Shown here piece by piece: positions 1-4,738 of a DNA stretch of 5,033 bases (the first letter of the stretch is position 1; each line of letters begins with the position of its first letter). The stretch is from JAQTTT01 sp964565435. GTDB taxonomy: Archaea > Nanobdellota > Nanobdellia > Tiddalikarchaeales > Tiddalikarchaeaceae. The stretch spans positions 1-5,033 of the forward strand of contig CAZMEY010000044.1 in NCBI GenBank assembly GCA_964565435.1, read 5' to 3'. The notes beneath the pieces were generated by a model. That model did not search any database and had not been told where the DNA came from. It saw only the letters and a list, made by a program, of their open reading frames with translations. Both the position numbers and the translations under genes were made by a program.

Positions 1-734
1 GAATTAATCAAGCCGCAAGCTTTCATCAATTCCAATTTTTTCCTTAAGGAAGATTCAAGCAATTTTTTGATTGCTTCAATCTCTTTAGGCAATTGCAATT
101 CAATCAATTCAACATCTTTTTTATTAATATAAGGCGCGACATCCTTGTCTGATTCGCTTTTGTATATAATATCATTCAAATAAAGATTCCTGCATACCTC
201 AATTATTTTTTCCTTATCGCTTCCAGGGCTTGCGCTAAGGCCCAGAATCTTCATATTATCNNNNNNNNNNCTCTCCATCTTGTAAGCTTGGCTGATAAAA
301 GTATAAGCATAATCCCCAATTGCTCTATGGCATTCATCAAAAACAATAAGGCAGCAGCTATCTAACCCCAATCTCTTGACTATTAAATCATTCTGTATTG
401 TTTGAGGAGTGGCAAAAACAATCTTTGCACCCTTGTAATCCTTTTCCCTTTGAATAGGGGAAGTGTTTCCGCTAACAGAGATAATCTTTCCCTCGCCCAA
501 GTCCAAAAATTCATTAAAAACAATCCTATGCTGCTCAACAAGGGGCTTAGTCGGAGCCAAAAACAAGACAAAATCATCAGGATTCCTTTTAAGCATTAAA
601 ACTGAAAGAGAAAGTCCAACAATGGTTTTTCCTAGTCCAGTTGGAAGAACCACTAAGCAATTATTCTTTGAAGCCCCTGCCAAAATCTTTTCCTGATAAA
701 GCCTAAGCTGCGGCTTTTTTTTAAAAAAATCCAT
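1..734 (-). CDS. hef: Hef-like (FANCM/XPF family) SF2 DNA helicase, N-terminal part
   Basis: This is the N-terminal ~245 residues of an archaeal Hef-type superfamily 2 helicase, which in known archaea unwinds and processes stalled replication forks. Seen in translation: the Q-motif-like RLYQE at 11-15, Walker A LPTGLGKT at 30-37, motif Ia APTKPLVEQH at 60-69, ATPQT at 108-112, motif II DECH at 133-136, and motif III LSASPGS at 166-172, followed by the start of the family's helical insert (LPKEIEAIKKLLESSLRKKL region). The order and wording closely match Hef as I remember it from Pyrococcus; the motif II variant DECH replaces DEAH there. Full-length Hef adds a second RecA domain and usually an ERCC4 nuclease plus HhH domain; these lie beyond the left edge, so a nuclease-less version cannot be excluded. 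The start is the first ATG after the CDF gene, 33 nt away, with no Shine-Dalgarno site. A 10-N gap interrupts residues 155-158 but keeps the frame. Confidence 0.9.
   Translation of the reverse strand, partial: MDFFKKKPQLRLYQEKILAGASKNNCLVVLPTGLGKTIVGLSLSVLMLKRNPDDFVLFLAPTKPLVEQHRIVFNEFLDLGEGKIISVSGNTSPIQREKDYKGAKIVFATPQTIQNDLIVKRLGLDSCCLIVFDECHRAIGDYAYTFISQAYKMEXXXXDNMKILGLSASPGSDKEKIIEVCRNLYLNDIIYKSESDKDVAPYINKKDVELIELQLPKEIEAIKKLLESSLRKKLELMKACGLIN
261..270. other. Assembly gap (10 Ns) inside the helicase gene
   Basis: Ten unresolved bases separate two contig pieces. Both sides translate in the same minus-strand frame (YKME before, DNMKILGL after), so the gap is either its true size or differs from it by a multiple of three. 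It hides three whole codons and the last base of a fourth. Confidence 0.98.
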
Positions 735-756
735 ACAATAAATTAATCAATTCCAT

Positions 757-766
757 TATTAAAAAA
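757..766 (-). promoter_or_regulatory. Possible TATA box for the helicase gene
   Basis: On the minus strand this reads TTTTTTAATA, centred about 27 nt upstream of the helicase ATG at 734, the spacing expected for a leaderless archaeal transcript. It lies just upstream of, and touching, the CDF stop-codon region, so the helicase could instead be co-transcribed with the CDF gene. AT-rich sequence makes chance matches easy. Confidence 0.35.
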
Positions 767-767
767 T

Positions 768-1637
768 TCATTCATTTGGCTCAACATGAATCAAAAATGA
801 GGCAATCTCAGGAAATTCATCCTTGATTGTTTTTTCAATCCTGTCAGCAATGCCATGAGCTTCCTTTATTGAAAGCTTTTTATTGACATGTATCTCAACA
901 TCCCCGAAGATATAAGAGCCGGATTTTTTCAGCCTCAAATCATGGAATTCGCTAACATCATTGTTTTCGCGGATTATTTTTTCCACGCGTTCAATAATAT
1001 CTTTATTTGGCGAGCTGTCCATTAATCCCCTTATTGATAAAGCAAGGGATTTCATGCCAACAAAAAGCACGGCAAAGCATATTATTATTGCCACAACTCC
1101 TTGAGCCAAAGAATAACCTAAACCACTTAAAAAAATGCTCAAAGCAACAACTCCTCCCCTAAAAACATCCGCCAACCTTTCCCTTGAATTAATAAGCAAT
1201 AGCTCGCTTGAAAGCTCTTTGCTTTTTTTCAAAAGGTAATATGACAAAAAACCGGAAACAATAATGGATAAAAAAGCGGCAATATAAGCCAGCACCGAAT
1301 CCTGCATAATGCTGCTTGAAAATAATGAATCATACCCCATTTTTCCAATGCTTATTGCAGCAAAGATTATTGCCAATGAAACAAACAAGGAAGCAATATT
1401 TTCAGCCTTTCCAAAGCCGTAATTAAACTCATTGTTCGGCTTCTTTTTAGAAACCCTTATTCCAATATATGAGCCAATCATTGACAGCAAATCAGTAAAA
1501 CTATCCAAGGAATCGCTTATTAGCACAATGCTGCCAGCCATAATCCCTGCCAAAAGCTTTAGGACCAATAAGCAAAAAGATGCAGCAGCCGATAAAATAA
1601 CGGGCTTTTCAGCTTTTTTTAACCTTAAAACAGCCAT
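768..1637 (-). CDS. CDF-family divalent metal cation exporter (FieF/YiiP-like)
   Basis: A complete 289-residue cation diffusion facilitator, expected to export divalent metal by proton antiport as a membrane dimer. Six membrane segments are visible (about 12-34, 38-60, 79-100, 115-136, 158-177, 179-200), followed by a cytosolic ferredoxin-like domain (about 210-289). It aligns with E. coli FieF/YiiP almost without gaps: transport-site residues D45 and D49 in TM2 and D157 in TM5 are kept, but the usual His153 is Glu (ERLAD). The loop HSFGHGK motif is FNYGFGKAE, so both histidines of the loop site are Phe. The C-terminal regulatory site looks intact (H232, H250, H261, H284, with E286 for Asp). 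The start ATG has a TATA-like box 28 nt upstream and no Shine-Dalgarno site, while the tRNA ends 44 nt away. Family assignment is firm; the metal is not. An all-carboxylate site hints at Mn or Fe rather than Zn, which is inference. Confidence 0.93.
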   Translation of the reverse strand: MAVLRLKKAEKPVILSAAASFCLLVLKLLAGIMAGSIVLISDSLDSFTDLLSMIGSYIGIRVSKKKPNNEFNYGFGKAENIASLFVSLAIIFAAISIGKMGYDSLFSSSIMQDSVLAYIAAFLSIIVSGFLSYYLLKKSKELSSELLLINSRERLADVFRGGVVALSIFLSGLGYSLAQGVVAIIICFAVLFVGMKSLALSIRGLMDSSPNKDIIERVEKIIRENNDVSEFHDLRLKKSGSYIFGDVEIHVNKKLSIKEAHGIADRIEKTIKDEFPEIASFLIHVEPNE

Positions 1638-1660
1638 GGATAATATTATCCCTAAAAGGA

Positions 1661-1669
1661 TTAATAAAG
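1661..1669 (-). promoter_or_regulatory. TATA-like box of the CDF exporter gene
   Basis: The minus strand reads CTTTATTAA about 28 nt upstream of the ATG at 1637. With the usual archaeal TATA-to-start distance, transcription would begin at or next to the ATG, giving a leaderless mRNA. It lies in the 44-nt spacer after the tRNA, so read-through from the tRNA unit is also possible. Confidence 0.45.
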
Positions 1670-1681
1670 ATTACTAATGAT

Positions 1682-1824
1682 TGCAGGGTACGAGATTCGA
1701 ACTCGCGCAGGCACTAAGCCGACAGATTTCTCACTAATGCTTAATTTCATCGCCTCCTAAAAGGCTCATATCTCAAAACTTTTTGTCTTGAGTCTGTTCC
1801 GTTTGACCGCTCCGGCAACCCTGC
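1682..1824 (-). tRNA. tRNA-Leu(CAA) with intron
   Basis: Reading the minus strand, GCAGGGT (1824-1818) pairs with ACCCTGC (1689-1683) as the acceptor stem, with discriminator A at 1682. The D stem is CCG/CGG, the anticodon stem ACAGA/TCTGT, and the T arm GCGAG-TTCGAAT-CTCGT. A long variable arm (GGC TTAGT GCC) marks a class II tRNA, and with A73 and loop CTCAAGA the anticodon is CAA at 1790-1788, giving leucine for UUG codons. The gene is 143 nt; removing a 59-nt intron after position 37 leaves an 84-nt mature tRNA. CCA is not encoded (the next bases are AAT), so it must be added enzymatically. Confidence 0.95.
1728..1786 (-). other. Archaeal tRNA intron (59 nt) in tRNA-Leu(CAA)
   Basis: The intron sits at the canonical site between tRNA positions 37 and 38. 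The exon loop CTCA (1792-1789) can pair with TGAG (1733-1730) near the intron 3' end. This 4-bp helix is flanked by two 3-nt bulges, AGA (1788-1786) and AAA (1729-1727): the expected bulge-helix-bulge for the archaeal splicing endonuclease, with cuts after the second base of each bulge. The inner helix is weak (one C-G then a mismatch), and a competing hairpin pairs CTCAAGAC with GTTTTGAG. A further GCCT/AGGC hairpin occurs inside the intron. No ORF is present. Confidence 0.85.
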
Positions 1825-1833
1825 ATATATTTT

Positions 1834-1854
1834 TTGCAGGAACAATCCCTGCAA
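1834..1854. repeat. Perfect 7-bp inverted repeat upstream of the tRNA
   Basis: TTGCAGG (1834-1840) and CCTGCAA (1848-1854) form a perfect dyad with a 7-nt loop. Its arms repeat the ends of the neighbouring tRNA gene: on the minus strand TGCAGGGATTG resembles the tRNA start TGCAGGGTTG, and CCTGCAA matches its end. It lies between the presumed box A and the tRNA transcription start, so it is more likely a DNA remnant or operator than an RNA hairpin. Confidence 0.6.
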
Positions 1855-1864
1855 TAATATAAAA
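1855..1864 (-). promoter_or_regulatory. Box A (TATA box) of the tRNA-Leu gene
   Basis: The minus strand reads TTTTATATTA within a longer AT block. Adding the usual ~26 nt puts the transcription start near 1833, giving a leader of about 9 nt before the mature 5' end at 1824, which RNase P would remove. The AT run at 1826-1834 is too close to the tRNA to serve. Confidence 0.55.
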
Positions 1865-1880
1865 TAAATAGATAACACTT

Positions 1881-1898
1881 GTTTTAAAAAGCTTTTTT
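1881..1898 (-). terminator. Possible terminator after the 182-residue gene
   Basis: Immediately after the minus-strand stop codon at 1901-1899 comes the palindrome AAAAAGCTTTTT followed by AAAAC. The short T5 run on the minus strand could act as a weak archaeal poly-T terminator separating this gene from the tRNA promoter. Confidence 0.4.
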
Positions 1899-2447
1899 CT
1901 AATCCTTTTCTTTCAATTGCTTGCTGATTTCTTCCAAATCTGCCTTAAGCTTCTCAAGCTCCTTTCTCTCCTTGTCAGAAGCTCCGGCAAAATCATCCTT
2001 AATCTCTTCAACAATTTTCTTTATTGGCTGCTGGACTTTTTCAGCCACAACAGGCTCAGAAACCTTTGCAATTTCAAGCTTTTTCTCAATTGCCGGCTTT
2101 TTAGCAGCCTCTTTTTTGGCAAACCTGCTAATCTCTTCAATCTTATTCTTCAAAGCCTCAAACTCTTTTGAAGGCAAATGCCTTTCCAAAGAATCAACAC
2201 CCAATCGTAAGCTAATAAGGATTTCATAAAGGTTTTTTCTTAAATAGGCTTTTTTGCCCCTCAAATTATTGATATGCCACAAATCATTTTTTAAAGTGGC
2301 TATAAGATAAGAAAGATTTGATAAATTATTCTTCATATCGGATTTAACACCGAATTTTACATAAAAATCAGACACATTGCTTGCCGGTTTTTTAATAGCA
2401 GAATCTTTTTTTTTATTTGCAGGCTTATGCCCTTTTTTGAAAACCAT
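1899..2447 (-). CDS. Basic N-terminus/coiled-coil protein of unknown function
   Basis: I do not recognise this 182-residue protein. It has a Lys-rich tail (residues 1-22, with KKGHK and NKKK). A predicted helical core follows (about 25-112), including a WHINNLRGKKAYLRKNLYEI segment with a single Trp. Then come a low-complexity Lys/Glu/Ala/Pro/Val linker (113-150) and a C-terminal heptad-like coiled coil (157-182). There is no signal peptide or membrane segment, so it should be cytosolic; the basic tail could bind nucleic acid or the ribosome, but that is speculation. The frame is open upstream to an ATG at 2507, but a strong TATA box (2467-2476) lies inside that extension, 25 nt from the ATG at 2447, so 2447 is the supported leaderless start. 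It is divergent from a 45-residue gene, with 95 nt between them. Confidence 0.8.
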   Translation of the reverse strand: MVFKKGHKPANKKKDSAIKKPASNVSDFYVKFGVKSDMKNNLSNLSYLIATLKNDLWHINNLRGKKAYLRKNLYEILISLRLGVDSLERHLPSKEFEALKNKIEEISRFAKKEAAKKPAIEKKLEIAKVSEPVVAEKVQQPIKKIVEEIKDDFAGASDKERKELEKLKADLEEISKQLKEKD

Positions 2448-2466
2448 AAACAATAATATTAAGCGC

Positions 2467-2476
2467 ATATTTAAAA
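2467..2476 (-). promoter_or_regulatory. TATA box deciding the start of the 182-residue gene
   Basis: The minus strand reads TTTTAAATAT, an excellent match to the archaeal TATA consensus, centred 25 nt upstream of the ATG at 2447. The spacing implies a leaderless transcript and excludes the longer start at 2507, which would lie upstream of the promoter. Confidence 0.7.
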
Positions 2477-2511
2477 GATTAGCGGAATAAGGGAAGTTTG
2501 CCATCATCTTC

Positions 2512-2519
2512 TTTTAAAA
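2512..2519 (+). promoter_or_regulatory. TATA-like box of the 45-residue gene
   Basis: TTTTAAAA followed by more A residues, centred about 27 nt upstream of the plus-strand ATG at 2543, fits a leaderless start. It lies about 44 nt from the divergent TATA box of the minus-strand gene. Confidence 0.5.
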
Positions 2520-2542
2520 AAAAGAGCTTATACTACTTATTT

Positions 2543-2680
2543 ATGATATGCAAATTCAAAAGCTTCAATGAAATGATGAAAGAAATTGACAACGAAGCAA
2601 AAAAACAAAGGATTGAAACAGAGTGGTATAAATATAGGGTTCAGCAATTAGCCTTAAGGCAAATTGCCAAGCCAAACTAA
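2543..2680 (+). CDS. Small charged protein, 45 residues, unknown function
   Basis: I do not recognise this 45-residue protein. It is highly charged (many Lys, Glu, Arg) and looks like one or two helices: MKEIDNEAKKQRIETEWYKY followed by RVQQLALRQIAKPN. It has no signal peptide or membrane segment. The frame opens upstream to an ATG at 2498, but a TATA-like box lies within that extension, 27 nt before the ATG at 2543, which favours the shorter leaderless start. A double T-run follows directly after the TAA stop, as expected for an archaeal terminator. Bracketing promoter and terminator argue for a real gene despite its size; comparison with relatives would settle it. A DNA- or RNA-binding accessory role is possible but not shown. 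Confidence 0.55.
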   Translation: MICKFKSFNEMMKEIDNEAKKQRIETEWYKYRVQQLALRQIAKPN

Positions 2681-2682
2681 AA

Positions 2683-2701
2683 TTTTTTTTATTTTTTTTT
2701 T
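2683..2701 (+). terminator. Poly-T terminator after the 45-residue gene
   Basis: Eight Ts, an A, then ten Ts begin 2 nt after the plus-strand stop codon. Archaeal RNA polymerase terminates on such T-runs without a hairpin. The run lies on the plus strand only, so it does not serve the convergent minus-strand gene that ends at 2708. Confidence 0.7.
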
Positions 2702-2707
2702 AGTTAT

Positions 2708-3178
2708 TTATTCCACTGGTGTGATCATGACTTTTTCAAACAAAGAAATAATATCCTCAACTTCTTTAATCACTTCTTCGCTCTTTTCAAGCTTGGAGTT
2801 TTCATCCTTTTCAATCATTCTCAAATCCCCAATAATTGCCTTGGCTTTTTCAATGTCCTTTCTCATTTTGTTAGTGGCTTCAACAACTTGCTTGTATTCT
2901 GAGAGCTTTATGTAAAGGATTGGGCTAACGCTTTCAATGCTTTTATTAGCTCTTGGCTCAAAACTTGCAGGCATTTCAGGGGCTTTAGGAGCTTGTTCTG
3001 CAAAATCATCGTTTCCAAAATCAGGTTCAGGCATTGATGACTCAACGCTATTTTTTATGCTTCCTAAGTCATCAAAATCATCTATTGATTCGGGGGGCTC
3101 AGGAAAAGCAGGAGACATTTCGCTCTCGCTTTTTGGAAAACCTATCTCACTATTTTTTTTATTGTCAAATAAACCCAT
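2708..3178 (-). CDS. Acidic, Pro-rich N-terminus plus coiled-coil C-terminus; unknown function
   Basis: A 156-residue protein without an assigned function. It begins MGLFDNKK, then has a disordered-looking stretch rich in Asp, Glu, Ser, Pro and Phe (about 10-82, including DDFDDL and PEPDFGNDDF). It ends in a helical domain (about 86-156) opening with PILYIKLSEYKQVVE and continuing as heptad-like KMRKDIEKAKAIIGDLR and KLEKSEEVIKEVEDIISLF. From memory, DPANN archaea carry many short proteins of this design (MGLF start, acidic linker, then an IK-x-x-Y-K coiled coil), but I cannot name the family. There is no signal peptide, so it should be cytosolic. The open frame reaches an ATG at 3235, but a TATA box (3203-3210) lies inside that extension, 28 nt from the ATG at 3178, so the shorter start is used. 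It is divergent from the surface-protein gene and convergent with the 45-residue gene. Confidence 0.8.
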   Translation of the reverse strand: MGLFDNKKNSEIGFPKSESEMSPAFPEPPESIDDFDDLGSIKNSVESSMPEPDFGNDDFAEQAPKAPEMPASFEPRANKSIESVSPILYIKLSEYKQVVEATNKMRKDIEKAKAIIGDLRMIEKDENSKLEKSEEVIKEVEDIISLFEKVMITPVE

Positions 3179-3202
3179 AAATCTAATAGAATAACCTGCT
3201 TG

Positions 3203-3210
3203 TTTAAAAA
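3203..3210 (-). promoter_or_regulatory. TATA box of the 156-residue gene
   Basis: The minus strand reads TTTTTAAA, centred about 28 nt upstream of the ATG at 3178, again predicting a leaderless mRNA. On the plus strand the same bases (TTTAAAAA) lie 37 nt before the ATG at 3244 and could alternatively serve the divergent gene with a leader of roughly 11 nt. Confidence 0.5.
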
Positions 3211-3211
3211 C

Positions 3212-3221
3212 TTTTTTTAAT
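3212..3221 (+). promoter_or_regulatory. Possible TATA-like box of the surface-protein gene
   Basis: The run TTTTTTTAAT is centred about 27 nt upstream of the ATG at 3244, which begins the signal peptide. If used, the mRNA would be leaderless, and the ATGs at 3220 and 3223 would lie inside or beside the promoter and could not be starts. Confidence 0.4.
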
Positions 3222-3243
3222 GATGGATTGCACAAAAAACATT

Positions 3244-4215
3244 ATGAAAAAGCAAATGCTTATTCTAATAATTCTATTGCTTTTATTAAATACAAGTTTT
3301 GGAAAAATCATAGGAACTCCAAAAAATAGGCTATTATATGAAAATGATTCAGCAATATTTGATATCAACATAACTGATGAGGATTATTCCGGAACAGCAA
3401 GGGTAAGAATCTGCCTGCAAAGCTATAATTTTATAACAGGAAAATTTAATTCAGTCACTTGCGAAAAAGAGATTATAAAAGAGAATATCTATTTAGAAAA
3501 CAATTACTATGGAACAATTCAAGCCCCATTAATTGGGATTTCTGACTCGCTTTACAAATACTGCATTTACTTAAAAAAAGAAGGCATCTCTTCAGAAAAG
3601 CAGGATTGCGGAAGCGACAATATATTATTGATAAAAACAAGGCTATCCAGCTGCCCGGCAGCGCAGGACTGCAGCCAATTCCAAGAGCCATCAGGAATCC
3701 TAATATCAATCTCCTCCCCCTACAACGCAAGCGCTGGGGAAAAAGTCATGCTTCAGGCAAATATTACAAACATTGATGAAACTGAAGAGATAGAGGCATA
3801 TTCTTTCCTGAAAAACTCAACTGATTACATCAATGAAAACCTTAATGAAGACTCTTACAAAATCCTGACCATCTCCAAAGGCTCAAGTGTAGTAGTTACT
3901 CTTCAAAACCAATTGCTCAAAGACATTTTGCCCGGAACTTATGAATACACTGTGATTGCAAAAGCAGGCAAAAATTATCAAGCATCCAACATAATAATAA
4001 TCCAAAATGAATCCCCATCCTGCCCAATAATTGAATGCCCAAAATCAGAGCCATGCCCTGAATGCATCTGCGAGCAAGAGACACTCCAAGCCAAAGCACC
4101 TGAGCCTTCAAAAATAACTGCCCAATTAAACTTAAAAAGGGATGAATATTATTATATACCAGCAATAATAATCGGATTAATATCATTAATAATAATGTAT
4201 ATCAAGATAAAATGA
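3244..4215 (+). CDS. Secreted, C-terminally anchored Cys-rich surface protein
   Basis: A 323-residue exported protein of unrecognised family. Residues 1-20 form a clear Sec signal peptide (MKKQ, then a Leu/Ile core, NTSFG). The ectodomain has two beta-rich parts: about 25-131, with four Cys (57, 73, 107, 122), and an Ig-like part about 150-254, after Cys 137 and 143. A Pro/Cys-rich stalk follows (CPIIECPKSEPCPECICE, Cys 260, 265, 271, 274, 276), then a linker and one membrane helix (about 303-320) ending in a short basic tail. Six N-glycosylation sequons lie outside the signal peptide (N34, N42, N161, N173, N191, N255), typical of archaeal surface glycoproteins. It should sit outside the membrane under or within the S-layer whose gene lies nearby; a role in attachment or assembly is inferred from that. 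The ATG at 3244 is chosen over 3220/3223 because it starts the signal peptide. The next gene follows after 9 nt, forming an operon. Confidence 0.85.
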   Translation: MKKQMLILIILLLLLNTSFGKIIGTPKNRLLYENDSAIFDINITDEDYSGTARVRICLQSYNFITGKFNSVTCEKEIIKENIYLENNYYGTIQAPLIGISDSLYKYCIYLKKEGISSEKQDCGSDNILLIKTRLSSCPAAQDCSQFQEPSGILISISSPYNASAGEKVMLQANITNIDETEEIEAYSFLKNSTDYINENLNEDSYKILTISKGSSVVVTLQNQLLKDILPGTYEYTVIAKAGKNYQASNIIIIQNESPSCPIIECPKSEPCPECICEQETLQAKAPEPSKITAQLNLKRDEYYYIPAIIIGLISLIIMYIKIK

Positions 4216-4217
4216 GG
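4214..4217 (+). promoter_or_regulatory. Shine-Dalgarno site of the 135-residue gene
   Basis: GAGG overlaps the TGA stop of the preceding gene and lies 7 nt before the ATG at 4225. It is one of only two clear ribosome binding sites in the window, and it fits an operon-internal gene that cannot be leaderless. Confidence 0.65.
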
Positions 4218-4224
4218 CAAAAAA

Positions 4225-4632
4225 ATGATTAAAATAAGATTCATCATCCAATCCATGGGAACTCCTAAAGAGCTTTTGGAAAAAACAGTCAAAACAATGA
4301 TGGAATCCATTAAAAGCAATTTCAAAACAGAGAAGGAATCAATGGAAAAACCCAAAAAAGAGGGCAAAAACTTTTTTTCAACATTCATAGAGATAACAAT
4401 CTCATTCAAAAATATGGAAGAGGCATTTTCTTTTATGATTAATTATGCTCCAACAAGCGCAGAAATAATAGAGCCATACAAGTTTGAAATAAGCGCAGGC
4501 GAGCTTGAAAACTTTGCCAACGATTTCTTGGCCAAAACCCACGAAATAGACAAGCAATTAAAGACCCAAATAAGCCTTAATAAGATACTATCAAGAAGGG
4601 TAATACAAAGTAATACCAAGCAAAATCTTTAA
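4225..4632 (+). CDS. Small cytosolic alpha/beta protein of unknown function
   Basis: A 135-residue protein I cannot assign. It starts with a beta strand (MIKIRFIIQS), then a conserved-looking MGTPKELLEKTVKTMMESI helix, then a charged Lys/Glu loop (32-48). A second strand (FFSTFIEITISF) and helix (NMEEAFSFMINYAP) follow, then another strand (EIIEPYKFEIS) and a long C-terminal helix (GELENFANDFLAKTHEIDKQL) with a basic tail. This beta-alpha-beta-alpha-beta order could be a small ferredoxin-like fold, which is inference. There is no signal or membrane segment, so it is cytosolic, in contrast to its surface-exposed operon partner. It starts 9 nt after the previous stop with a GAGG ribosome site, so the two are almost certainly co-transcribed. 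A pairing of an exported protein with a cytosolic one beside an S-layer gene might reflect regulation or assembly, but nothing in the sequence shows it. Confidence 0.82.
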   Translation: MIKIRFIIQSMGTPKELLEKTVKTMMESIKSNFKTEKESMEKPKKEGKNFFSTFIEITISFKNMEEAFSFMINYAPTSAEIIEPYKFEISAGELENFANDFLAKTHEIDKQLKTQISLNKILSRRVIQSNTKQNL

Positions 4633-4635
4633 AAA
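4628..4635 (+). promoter_or_regulatory. Candidate TATA box for the S-layer gene
   Basis: TTTAAAAA overlaps the stop codon of the preceding gene. Transcription would start near 4657, giving an S-layer mRNA leader of roughly 90 nt that contains the dyad at 4680-4707 and the GGAG ribosome site. The weaker TATTATACA at 4655-4663 is an alternative that would give a leader of about 65 nt. Confidence 0.4.
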
Positions 4636-4679
4636 CACTCCATTTACTGAAATACTATTATACACACTATTCTAGTAGA

Positions 4680-4707
4680 GGAAACTGTTAGTAACGAGAA
4701 GTTTTCC
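4680..4707 (+). promoter_or_regulatory. Imperfect dyad in the S-layer leader
   Basis: GGAAACT (4680-4686) can pair with AGTTTTCC (4700-4707) with one bulged base, and the loop holds the small palindrome GTTAGTAAC (4687-4695). An A-run follows. In the mRNA it could be a stabilising 5' hairpin; in DNA it could be an operator. The 4633-4748 spacer holds no gene. Confidence 0.35.
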
Positions 4708-4723
4708 AAAAAAAGACACACGC

Positions 4724-4730
4724 TATAAAA
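4724..4730 (+). promoter_or_regulatory. TATAAAA motif close to the S-layer start
   Basis: This is a good TATA-box match but its centre is only 22 nt from the ATG at 4749, so a transcript from it would begin at or just inside the gene. It would fit translation from the in-frame ATG at 4767 (Met7) with a leader of about 14 nt. It competes with the upstream-promoter model, which the GGAG site supports. Confidence 0.3.
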
Positions 4731-4734
4731 GAAC

Positions 4735-4738
4735 GGAG
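4735..4738 (+). promoter_or_regulatory. Shine-Dalgarno site of the S-layer gene
   Basis: GGAG lies 10 nt before the ATG at 4749. Unlike the other first genes here, the S-layer gene therefore appears to have a real untranslated leader with a ribosome site, which favours 4749 over 4767 as the start. Confidence 0.6.

Noticed and set aside
1917..2229. Plus-strand open frames opposite the 182-residue gene
   Set aside because: They are Leu/Ser/Phe-rich shadows of a Lys/Glu-rich gene, without promoter or ribosome site.
2448..2507. N-terminal extension of the 182-residue gene to an ATG at 2507
   Set aside because: The extension contains the gene's best TATA box (2467-2476), 25 nt before the ATG at 2447, and its residues are unlike the rest of the protein.
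3179..3235. N-terminal extension of the 156-residue gene to an ATG at 3235
   Set aside because: It would overlap the divergent gene and span the TATA box; the MGLFD start at 3178 is the typical beginning for such proteins.
3220..3243. Eight extra N-terminal residues on the surface protein
   Set aside because: They place polar residues and a Cys before the signal peptide and would start inside the promoter region; the ATG at 3244 begins a standard signal peptide.
4152..4409. Minus-strand open frame spanning the end of the surface-protein gene and its downstream partner
   Set aside because: It spans two well-supported plus-strand genes and the Shine-Dalgarno site between them; its composition is that of an antisense shadow.
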